A stretch of DNA of 9,271 nt from assembly GCA_964496975.1 (NCBI GenBank), contig CAZCBN010000127.1, positions 1-9,271 on the forward strand, in the 5' to 3' direction. Shown one piece after another: positions 1 to 6,581 of the stretch. This stretch comes from CAZCBN01 sp964496975. GTDB taxonomy: Bacteria; Planctomycetota; Phycisphaerae; Phycisphaerales; UBA1924. Below the pieces are notes generated by a model. The model made no database searches and was not told where the DNA came from. It saw only the letters and a program-made list of their open reading frames with translations. A program made the position numbers and the translations under genes. Each line of letters starts with the position of its first letter. The first letter of the stretch is position 1.

Positions 1-2198
1 CGCCCCCCACCCCCGAACCAGCCACCCCCGAAACAGCCAATCCCGCCGCAGCCCCCCCCGCCGACCCCAACGCCCCCGCCGTCACGCGCGACGCCCAGCT
101 CGCCGCCGCGCTCGCCGCGACCGCCGATCTGTGGTCCACCGCCGCCGAGTCGCGCGAGGTGCGCTGGCTCGGCTTTGACAGCACCGCCCTCCCCCTCGCG
201 CAGGCCGAGGGCGCCGCCCTGCCCACGCTGCCTCCCCCGGCGGGCCGCCGCACCGACATCTCCGCCGCCCTGGCCGAGGCCGTCGCCCTCGCCGGGGGCA
301 AGCCCATCGCGGGCGTGGTGGTCTTCTCCGACGGCCGCTGGTCCACGCCCCTTGACCGCGCCGTGCTCCGCCGCCTGGAGGCGGAGCGCGTCCCGGCGTT
401 TGTCGTGCCGCTGGGCAGCGCCACGCCCGTGGCCGACCTCGCCCTGCGCCGCGTGCAGGCCCCGGGCATCGCCTTCGCCAAGGACGTCGTCCCCGTCACC
501 GTTGAGATCGACCTCGCCGCGGCCAATCCCGCCAATCCCGCCACTCCCGCCGACCCCGCCACGCCCGCCGAGGCCGCGCCCCCGTCGGGCCTGCTCGTTG
601 AGATCACCGACGCCGCCACCGGCGTCACCCGGGCCGAGCGCCGCCTCTCGGGCGACGACCTTGCGCAGTTGCTGCGCCAGTCGCGCCCCGCCCGCGTCAC
701 CCTGCTCGTCCCGCCGGGCGAGAGCGGCCGCAGCCGCTGGAACGTCCGCCTCACCCCCGACGCTCCCGACCTCATCGCCGAGAACAACGCCGCCGACCTC
801 GCCATCGAGCTGGTCGACCGCCCGCTCCGCGTCGCGCTCTTTGACGGCTCGCCCCGCTGGGAGTTCCGCTACCTGCGCGCGCTCCTGCTGCGAGAGCCCT
901 CGATCGAGGCCGCCTCGCTCCTGCTCGCCCCCGACCGCCGCTACCAGCAAGAGGGCGCGATCACCCTCGACACCCTGCCCGAAACCCCCGAAGACTGGGC
1001 CTCGTTCGACGTCGTCATCCTGGGCGACCTGCGGCCGCAGCTCATCGGCGAGCAGGCCCTCGCCAACCTCCGCGCCCACGTCGCCGACCGCGCCGCGGGC
1101 GTGGTCTGGATCGCCGGCCCCGCCTCCACCCCCGCCGCCTGGCGCGGCTCGGCGCTCGAGGCCCTGCTCCCCTTCACGCTCAGCCCCACCGACGCCGGCG
1201 TCGAGCCCTGGCCCGTGGACGTCACCCTGTCGCGCGCGCCCGCGGCCGTGCGGCTCGGCCTCATTGACCTCGACCCCGCCGACCCCGCCGCCGCCGGCGA
1301 CCGCGGGGGCGACCCCGTGGTGGGCAACGCCGACCTGGGCTGGACCCGCCTGCGCTGGGCGCAGCGTCTGCGCCCCGACCGCCTGAAGCCCGCCGTCGAG
1401 GTGCTCGCCACCGCCCGCCCGGTCGACGATCCCGCCGCCGAGGCCTCGGCCGACGAGGGGCTGCCCCTTGTCACCTCCATGCGGTTCGGCGCCGGCCGGG
1501 CGGTGTACGTCGGCACCGACGAAACCTGGCGTTGGCGCTACGGCCGGGGCGACGAGCTCGCCGACCGCTTTTGGCTCCCCCTCATCCGGGCCGCGGCCCG
1601 GGGCCGGGCCGGCCGCGGCGACCGCGCCGGCACCCTGACCGCCACGCCCGACCCCGCCTCGGCGGGCCAGCCCGTGAACCTTGTCCTTGAGGTTGACGAC
1701 CAGGCCCTGCTGGAGTCGGCCCCCGCCGAGGCCCGCGTGCAGATCGAGACCCCCGGCGGACGCCCCGAATCGGTGACCCTTCGGCGTGAGGCCCCCGCCG
1801 CCCCGTCCGGCCAAGACCCCCCCACCTCCAGCGGTGTGGCACGGTTCACGGCCGTCTGGCGGCCCACGGAGCCCGGCCGCGTCACGATCGCCACAACAGG
1901 GGATTGGCCTCCGGGCGAGCCCATCACCGCCGAGCTCGTCGTGGTCGCCAGCGACGACGAGCTGCTCCGTCCGCAGGCCGACCACGAGGCGCTCGCCGCC
2001 CTGGCCGCGGCGACGGGCGGCGCGGTGATCGCCCCGAACGAGGTTCGCTCGCTGTTCGAACAGTTGCCCAACCGCGAGAACCGCACCCCGGGCCCCCTGG
2101 AGCGGGCGACACTCTGGGACCGCTGGGTGGTCTGGGCCACCCTCATCGGCCTGTTGGGCCTGGAGTGGCTGGGCCGACGGCTTGTTCGCCTGGCCTGA
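1..2198 (+). CDS. VWA-domain membrane protein with amidotransferase-like domain (5' partial)
   Basis: The reading frame is open from the left edge (first full codon at base 3) to TGA at 2196-2198, giving 731 visible residues; the true start is upstream. Numbering from base 3, residues 1-30 are a Pro/Ala/Thr linker. A second half of a von Willebrand A domain follows: the TDISAAL segment carries the likely metal-site Thr, and GVVVFSDG carries the third metal-site Asp. The DxSxS element must lie before the window. Next come a beta-sandwich-like stretch, then a class I glutamine-amidotransferase-like fold from about residue 276 (RVALFDGSPRWEFRYLR, then FDVVILGDL). A conserved-looking TDETWRWRYG segment sits near residue 504. 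A single C-terminal membrane helix (about 707-727) ends in EWLGRRL. I see no catalytic Cys in the amidotransferase-like part, so it is probably structural. This architecture is common in planctomycetes near MoxR/DUF58 genes. An internal GTG at 159 falls inside the VWA domain and is not the start. Confidence 0.85.
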   Translation, partial: PPTPEPATPETANPAAAPPADPNAPAVTRDAQLAAALAATADLWSTAAESREVRWLGFDSTALPLAQAEGAALPTLPPPAGRRTDISAALAEAVALAGGKPIAGVVVFSDGRWSTPLDRAVLRRLEAERVPAFVVPLGSATPVADLALRRVQAPGIAFAKDVVPVTVEIDLAAANPANPATPADPATPAEAAPPSGLLVEITDAATGVTRAERRLSGDDLAQLLRQSRPARVTLLVPPGESGRSRWNVRLTPDAPDLIAENNAADLAIELVDRPLRVALFDGSPRWEFRYLRALLLREPSIEAASLLLAPDRRYQQEGAITLDTLPETPEDWASFDVVILGDLRPQLIGEQALANLRAHVADRAAGVVWIAGPASTPAAWRGSALEALLPFTLSPTDAGVEPWPVDVTLSRAPAAVRLGLIDLDPADPAAAGDRGGDPVVGNADLGWTRLRWAQRLRPDRLKPAVEVLATARPVDDPAAEASADEGLPLVTSMRFGAGRAVYVGTDETWRWRYGRGDELADRFWLPLIRAAARGRAGRGDRAGTLTATPDPASAGQPVNLVLEVDDQALLESAPAEARVQIETPGGRPESVTLRREAPAAPSGQDPPTSSGVARFTAVWRPTEPGRVTIATTGDWPPGEPITAELVVVASDDELLRPQADHEALAALAAATGGAVIAPNEVRSLFEQLPNRENRTPGPLERATLWDRWVVWATLIGLLGLEWLGRRLVRLA
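9..38 (+). repeat. 15-bp tandem duplication in a Pro/Thr linker
   Basis: Two adjacent 15-bp units (9-23 and 24-38) differ at one base and encode TPEPA and TPETA in the frame of the VWA protein. They lie in a low-complexity Pro/Ala insertion inside the VWA domain. This is a direct reading of the sequence; no function is implied beyond a flexible linker. Confidence 0.75.
522..566 (+). repeat. Five in-frame 9-bp repeats (A-N/T/D-P) in the VWA protein
   Basis: Five consecutive 9-bp units of the form GCC-N3-CC(C) encode ANP, ANP, ATP, ADP, ATP. They are inserted in the beta-rich region just after the VWA domain, where a loop between strands would be expected. The first two units are identical at the DNA level, which suggests recent duplication; the others have diverged in the middle codon. 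Confidence 0.75.
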
Positions 2199-2263
2199 TC
2201 ACCCGGCGGCGGGCGGGCTGATCTGCGCCCGACCGGCCATCGAATCGGAATGCGGCGGGCCCG

Positions 2264-2314
2264 ATGGACGATCCACCATCATGGACGTTCCACCGTCATG
2301 GACGATCCACCCGG
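2264..2314. repeat. Three tandem 17-bp repeats with internal dyads
   Basis: The units are 2264-2280, 2281-2297 and 2298-2314, close to the consensus ATGGACGATCCACCATC. Unit 2 differs from unit 1 at two positions, and unit 3 diverges only in its last bases. Each unit contains a dyad TGGA-N3-TCCA (2265-2275, 2282-2292, 2299-2309), so the dyad centres are 17 bp apart. A longer dyad GATGG-N8-CCATC spans 2263-2280. There are no spacers, so this is not a CRISPR array. It could be an operator array for a dimeric regulator or simply a tandem duplication; the sequence cannot decide. Confidence 0.8.
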
Positions 2315-2317
2315 CAC

Positions 2318-2333
2318 GGGCCCCGAGGGGCCC
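2318..2333. terminator. Perfect GC inverted repeat, possible hairpin
   Basis: GGGCCCC (2318-2324) and GGGGCCC (2327-2333) are exact inverted copies separated by GA. In RNA this could fold as a 6-bp all-GC stem with a CGAG tetraloop. It begins about 120 bases after the stop of the VWA gene and is not followed by a run of T, so it is not a classical intrinsic terminator. It may be an attenuating hairpin, a pause site or part of the regulatory region with the adjacent repeats. Perfect short palindromes also arise easily in DNA this rich in GC. Confidence 0.3.
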
Positions 2334-2433
2334 AGCCCGAGGCCTACTGGGCGTGCGGTCCACCGGCCGCGCGCGGTCGGGCCGGGGGGCGGTAGCCTTG
2401 TGCGGTCGGTCGGCGTGCTGGGGGCGCCCTAGC

Positions 2434-2439
2434 GAGGAG
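2434..2439 (+). promoter_or_regulatory. Shine-Dalgarno GAGGAG that decides the start of the coiled-coil gene
   Basis: GAGGAG lies 11 bases before ATG 2451. An in-frame GTG at 2439 overlaps this motif and has no ribosome site of its own at usable spacing, and an in-frame TAG at 2430 closes the frame upstream. ATG 2451 is therefore preferred. Confidence 0.6.
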
Positions 2440-2450
2440 TGCTGCGGGGC

Positions 2451-5400
2451 ATGACGGCGGGCACGACGGACAGCAGCGAGCGCCCCGCGGCCGGCCCCCC
2501 AACCCCCGCCGCGGTGCGCCGTCCCGGCGAGGCCGCGCACCCCGTGCAGCGCCGGCTCCGCCGCGTCCGTCGGGCCGCGAAGACGCTGGTGCTGCTCCGC
2601 GCGGTGTGCACGACGCTGGCGGTGCTCGGGGCGCTGGCGCTCGGCGCAATCTTGGGCGACTTTGTGCTGCGACCGCCCGGCGGCGTGCGCGCCGTGGGCC
2701 TCGTCGGGCTCGTCGCCCTCGCGGCGTGGCTGACGTGGAAGTGGGTGAGGCCCGCGTGGCGCTTCTGGCCCAGCCTCGCGGCGATCGCGGGCCGCATCGA
2801 GCGGCTCGCCCCGGCCGCGCACGGCGCACCGCAGCCGAGCCCGGCCCCCCCTCACACGGGGCTCGCCCACGCCGGCCTGTTGGCGGCCGCGGCCGAGTTT
2901 GAATCACCCACCGGCGCTTCCCTGCCGGCCGACCCGACCGCCGAGCCCCTTGCGCAGCACCTGACCGAGCGCGTGCGGTCGCGCGGCGCGGCCCATGTCG
3001 CGGCGCTGCCGGCGCGGGCGGTCGACTGGCGGGCCCTGCGCCGGCCCGGGCTTCGGCTCGGCGCGGTCGCCGCCACGGCCCTGCTCGGCGCCACGCTCGA
3101 GCCCGGGCTCGCGTGGATCGGCGTGCAGCGGCTCGTCGCGCCGTGGCTGAACGCCTCGTGGCCCGCGCGCACCGACATCGCCGACGCCACGGGGCTGTCG
3201 GTGCACCCGATCGACGAGTCGCTGCCGGTGCGGGCCGCGCTGCTGCGGTCCAGCCGCGGCGACCGCGAGGAACGCGTGAGCGTGCGACACCGGCTGATCG
3301 ACGCGCGCGGCGTGCCGGGGCCTTGGCGGCAGGCGGTGCTCGCGGCCCAGCCGGGCGAGGTGGAGGCCAGCGGGGGCGAGGGCCGGGGCCGGCTCTACGA
3401 GCGGCTGATCGACGTCGCGGCGCTGGGCCCCACGCTGGGCGCCACGACGGGCGCCGCGTCGGGCCAGATACCGGGAACGGACACGTCGTCAGCCGGCGCA
3501 TCCGGAGGCGCATCGGGCGGCGGGGCCGCCGACGTGCTGCTGGAGTATGAACTGCTGAGCCGCGACGATCGCGCCGGGCCCACCCGCGTGCGGCTCGCCC
3601 ACCCGCCGCGGCTGCTGGGCGTGCGCGTGGACGTGACGCCCCCGGCCTATGCGGCGGGCGCCGCGGGGGGCGTGGCGCTGCAGGCGGCCGACCAGCCCGT
3701 GCCGCTGGGACGCGACGGGCGGGGCGTGGTCGGGCCCATCGTCGCGGGCTCTGCGGTGGAGGTGCGGCTCGCCTTCAGCAAGCCGGTGAACCCGGGCGAG
3801 GCGTCGCCCGCGTGGCTCGCGCCGCTGCTGGAGGCGGCGCCGGGGGCCGCGGTGCGGCGCGAGGGGTCGGGCGTCATCGCCTCGGGCGTGCTGCGCGCCC
3901 CGGCGGAGATCGAGGTGCTGCCGGTCGACGAGCACGGCTTCGCCGCCGCGGCGCCAGCGACGCTGGTGCTCGATGTGCGGGCCGATGCCACGCCGGCCGC
4001 GGCCGTCATCGAGCCCGCGCGGGACGAGGCGGTGCTCGCCACCGCGACGCTGCCGGTGGCGGGCGAGGGGCGGGACGAGATCGGCCTGGCCTGGGTGAGC
4101 CTGGAGGCCCGCGTGGCCCGGGCCGTGGAGGGCTCGCCCGGCGCGCCGCCCGTGCCGGAAGAGGGCGACGCCGCGGCGGTGCACACGCTGGCGCGCGTCG
4201 AGCCGACGGCGGGGGGCGCGGCGGCGGAGCTTCGCGCGGAGGCGTCGCTCTCCGTTGAGTCGCTGGGGCCGGCGCCGGGGGATGAGATCTGGCTGACGGC
4301 CCTCGCCGCCGACGCCGCGCCGGCGGGCGACATGTCGGGCGACGTGGCGGGCGACACGTCGGGCGATGCTTCGGGCGATGGATCGGCCGATGCGGGCACG
4401 CCCGCGGCGACGCGCGAGCCCACCCGCTCGGCCCCGCGGCGGCTCCGCGTCATCACCGAGGCGCAGCTGGTCGAAGAGTTCCGGGCCGAGCTCGCCGCCG
4501 TCCGGGCCGCCACGGTGCGGCTCGACGAGCGGCAGCGGGGCCTCGTCTCGCAGACCGCGCGGCTCGCCCGCGCCGCCGGCGAGCCAACGCCCGAGGGCGA
4601 CGCGTCCGCTGCGGCCGACGACGCCTCGCGCTTGGGCCGCGAGCAGGCGGGCCTGACCGGCGGCGTGGAGCAGCAGGCGCGGGCGATCGAGCGGCTCGCG
4701 CAGCGGGCCGAGCGGAACAACCTCGCGGAGGAAGCGCTGGCGGAGACCCTCCGCCGGGCCGAGGAGGCGCTCACCCGCGCGGCCGAGGCGTCGAGCGCCG
4801 CGTCGCAGCAGTTGTCGAAGGCCGCCGCCCAACAGGCCCAAGCCGGCGCCGAGTCGGGTGCCGAGTCAGGCCAAGCCGCCGACCGAGCGAGCGAGGCCGC
4901 GGCGAGCGGGGCCGTTGAGGCCTCGCGCGAGGCGGCGGCCTCGCAGCAGCGCGTGCGCGACGAGCTGGGCCGGCTGCTCGAATCGCTCGACCGGGGCGAG
5001 GACGACTGGCTCGCGCGGCGGGCGCTGGAGCGGCTCTTGGAGCAGCAGCGGCAGGTGCTGGCCGAGACGCTCGAGGCGCAGGCCAACGCCGTGGGCCGCG
5101 AGCTGGACGAGCTCGACGCGGCGCAGCGGGCCGAGCTCGACCGCGTCGCGCGGCAGCAGGCCGAGCTGGCCGAGCGGGCCCAGGCGGCCGTCTCGCGCCT
5201 CGACGACGCGGCGGAGGAACGCCGGGAGGACGACCCGGTGCGTGCCTCGGCGATGGCCCGGGCCGCGCAGCGGGCCCGCGACGCGCAGCTCGACGAGCAG
5301 CTGCGCAAGGCCGCGGAAGACGTCGCCAACAACCGCACCGCCCAGGCGGCGAGGGCCCAAGAGGCCGCGGTGGAGCAGATCGAGGACCTGCTCGAAGAGA

Positions 5401-6581
5401 TCGACAACGCCCAGGCCGAGCGCGACGCCGTGCTGCGGCGCGAGGCGAGCGACCTGGCCGACCGGCTGGAGCGCCTCGCCGCGCGGCAGCGGGGCGAGCT
5501 GGACGCCCTGGCGCAGGCCCGCGCGGGCGAGCGCGAGCCGGGGCTGCTGGCGGGGCCCATGCTCGCGCTGCACACGGCGGTGCTGGACGTGCGCGACGAG
5601 GCGCGCGGCTTTGACGAGCTCGCGCCCGTGGGCGACCTGATCGCGTCGGCCGCGGCGTCGCAGGCCGAGGCGCTCGGGGCGTTGCACGCCGCGCCGGTCA
5701 ACCTGGACGGGGCCGAGCCCCCCGAGCAGCGGGCCCTGGCCGACCTGCTCCGCGCCGCCGAGCAGGCCCGCGAGGCCGCCGACGATGCCGCGGGCCGCGA
5801 GCAGGAGCGGGCGAGGCGCGAGCTGCGAGCCGCCTATCGCGCGGCCCTCGAACGCCAGACGGGCCTGCGCTCCCGCACCGAGCCCCTGGCCCGGGCCGCG
5901 GGGCCCGAGGGGCAACTGGGCCGCCGCGAGCGGCGCGACGTGCTGACGCTGGGCCGCGAGCAGGCCGAGCTGGGCGGCTCGCTCGCCGACCTGCTGAGCC
6001 AGACCGAGGGCCTCGCCGACGCGGTGGCCTTCGCCTTCGCGCACGAGCAGCTCGACGCCGTGGTGTACGAGGCGGCGGCCACCCTCACCGACGGCCGCGC
6101 CACCGCGGGCGTCATCGAGCAGCAGACCGCCGCGATCGGCCTGCTCGCGGGCCTCATCGAAGCACTGGGCACCGGCGGCCCCAAGCCCGACGACCGCTTC
6201 GCCAACAACGAGCAGGGCGGGGGCGGCGGCGGCGGTGGAGCCGGCGGGCCGCAACCGTTGGTGCAGGACATTGCGCAGCTCCGCCTGCTGCGCGCCGTGC
6301 AGCAGCAACTGGCGCAGCAAACCCGCCGCGCCGCCGAGGCCGGCGCCGCCGCCGCCGCGACGGCCGCCGCGCTCGCCGACCGCCAGCGCCGCCTCGCCGA
6401 AGTGGCCGACGAGCTCGTCCGCGCCCTGGAGCAACGCCCCCCGGCCGGCGCCCCGGGCATCCCCGTGCAACCAGACAAGCCACAGCCCGACAAGCCACAG
6501 CCCGACAAGCCGCAGCCGGCCGACGCCCCCGCCGAGCCGCCCGAAGCGCCGCAGGACGGCGACCAGGAGCCGCAACCGTGA
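2451..6581 (+). CDS. Giant DUF4175-like membrane-anchored coiled-coil protein
   Basis: The protein is 1376 residues from ATG 2451. Predicted membrane helices lie at about 46-70, 79-98 and 201-223. The segment between helices 2 and 3 (AIAGRIERLAP and what follows) and the LNASWPARTDI motif after helix 3 resemble the N-terminal layout of DUF4175-like planctomycete proteins. A beta-rich region follows, with a VTPPAY motif and later an IEPARDEA...DEIGLAWVSLEA segment typical of Ig-like modules in that group. A six-unit SGDx-type repeat (residues 625-648) marks the junction to a very long helical part, about 668-1250, dominated by Ala, Glu, Arg and Gln. An 8-Gly hinge (1256-1263) leads to a short coiled coil containing QLRLLRAVQQQL, then a PDKPQ-repeat hydrophilic tail. 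The bulk is probably extracytoplasmic. The stop overlaps the next start (GTGA). No enzymatic motif is seen. Family-level naming is tentative; the function is unknown, probably envelope scaffolding. Confidence 0.85.
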   Translation: MTAGTTDSSERPAAGPPTPAAVRRPGEAAHPVQRRLRRVRRAAKTLVLLRAVCTTLAVLGALALGAILGDFVLRPPGGVRAVGLVGLVALAAWLTWKWVRPAWRFWPSLAAIAGRIERLAPAAHGAPQPSPAPPHTGLAHAGLLAAAAEFESPTGASLPADPTAEPLAQHLTERVRSRGAAHVAALPARAVDWRALRRPGLRLGAVAATALLGATLEPGLAWIGVQRLVAPWLNASWPARTDIADATGLSVHPIDESLPVRAALLRSSRGDREERVSVRHRLIDARGVPGPWRQAVLAAQPGEVEASGGEGRGRLYERLIDVAALGPTLGATTGAASGQIPGTDTSSAGASGGASGGGAADVLLEYELLSRDDRAGPTRVRLAHPPRLLGVRVDVTPPAYAAGAAGGVALQAADQPVPLGRDGRGVVGPIVAGSAVEVRLAFSKPVNPGEASPAWLAPLLEAAPGAAVRREGSGVIASGVLRAPAEIEVLPVDEHGFAAAAPATLVLDVRADATPAAAVIEPARDEAVLATATLPVAGEGRDEIGLAWVSLEARVARAVEGSPGAPPVPEEGDAAAVHTLARVEPTAGGAAAELRAEASLSVESLGPAPGDEIWLTALAADAAPAGDMSGDVAGDTSGDASGDGSADAGTPAATREPTRSAPRRLRVITEAQLVEEFRAELAAVRAATVRLDERQRGLVSQTARLARAAGEPTPEGDASAAADDASRLGREQAGLTGGVEQQARAIERLAQRAERNNLAEEALAETLRRAEEALTRAAEASSAASQQLSKAAAQQAQAGAESGAESGQAADRASEAAASGAVEASREAAASQQRVRDELGRLLESLDRGEDDWLARRALERLLEQQRQVLAETLEAQANAVGRELDELDAAQRAELDRVARQQAELAERAQAAVSRLDDAAEERREDDPVRASAMARAAQRARDAQLDEQLRKAAEDVANNRTAQAARAQEAAVEQIEDLLEEIDNAQAERDAVLRREASDLADRLERLAARQRGELDALAQARAGEREPGLLAGPMLALHTAVLDVRDEARGFDELAPVGDLIASAAASQAEALGALHAAPVNLDGAEPPEQRALADLLRAAEQAREAADDAAGREQERARRELRAAYRAALERQTGLRSRTEPLARAAGPEGQLGRRERRDVLTLGREQAELGGSLADLLSQTEGLADAVAFAFAHEQLDAVVYEAAATLTDGRATAGVIEQQTAAIGLLAGLIEALGTGGPKPDDRFANNEQGGGGGGGGAGGPQPLVQDIAQLRLLRAVQQQLAQQTRRAAEAGAAAAATAAALADRQRRLAEVADELVRALEQRPPAGAPGIPVQPDKPQPDKPQPDKPQPADAPAEPPEAPQDGDQEPQP
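4323..4394 (+). repeat. Six in-frame 12-bp repeats ([SA]GDx)
   Basis: Six 12-bp units encode AGDM, SGDV, AGDT, SGDA, SGDG and SADA at residues 625-648 of the coiled-coil protein. They sit precisely between the beta-rich half and the coiled-coil half, as an acidic flexible hinge. The fourth base block (TCG/GCG) and the last codon vary, while the GGC-GAC/GAT core is kept. Confidence 0.8.
6216..6239 (+). repeat. Eight-glycine hinge
   Basis: Eight consecutive Gly codons (mixed GGC, GGG, GGT, GGA), residues 1256-1263, then Ala-Gly-Gly. The run separates the main coiled coil from the short C-terminal coiled coil of the giant protein. Use of all four Gly codons argues for selection on the peptide rather than simple triplet slippage. 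Confidence 0.8.
6471..6515 (+). repeat. Three in-frame 15-bp repeats encoding PDKPQ
   Basis: Units at 6471-6485, 6486-6500 and 6501-6515 differ from each other at only one or two bases and encode PDKPQ three times in the C-terminal tail of the giant coiled-coil protein, after which the tail continues as Pro/Ala/Glu/Asp-rich sequence. The near-identity points to recent tandem expansion; copy number may vary between strains. Confidence 0.85.
6565..6569 (+). promoter_or_regulatory. Shine-Dalgarno AGGAG inside the end of the coiled-coil gene
   Basis: AGGAG lies 8 bases before GTG 6578, an optimal spacing. It supports the GTG start that overlaps the preceding TGA (GTGA), and so supports translational coupling. 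Confidence 0.75.

Larger units (their letters stand above)
2199..2450. other. 252-bp intergenic gap
   Basis: This is the only sizeable non-coding stretch in the window. It holds three 17-bp tandem repeats (2264-2314), a perfect GC-rich inverted repeat (2318-2333), a 10-bp palindrome CCGCGCGCGG (2367-2376), and the Shine-Dalgarno of the downstream gene at its right end. I found no convincing sigma-70 type -35/-10 pair and no T-tract. Open frames on either strand here look like the chance frames expected at this GC content. It is a likely place for transcription to restart or be controlled before the coiled-coil gene, which is inference. Confidence 0.6.

Noticed and set aside
2264..2314. CRISPR array
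   Set aside because: The 17-bp units abut directly without spacers, are too short, and number only three.
2439..2441. GTG as start of the coiled-coil gene
   Set aside because: It overlaps the GAGGAG Shine-Dalgarno; ATG 2451 is correctly placed behind that motif.
2199..2870. Minus-strand frame covering the intergenic gap
   Set aside because: It extends through the membrane-helix region of the coiled-coil gene and reads as Arg/Ala/His low complexity. The gap is better explained by repeats and a regulatory region.
3647..5701. Minus-strand open frame of 684 codons, Ser/Arg/Ala-rich
   Set aside because: It is a mirror of the coiled-coil gene, with Ser/Arg runs arising from reversed Ala/Glu/Gln codons; no start signal or domain is seen.
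4866..6575. Minus-strand open frame of 569 codons and its overlapping partners
   Set aside because: It lies fully inside the coiled-coil gene, with Leu/Gly/Arg-rich composition caused by antisense reading. No supporting Shine-Dalgarno.
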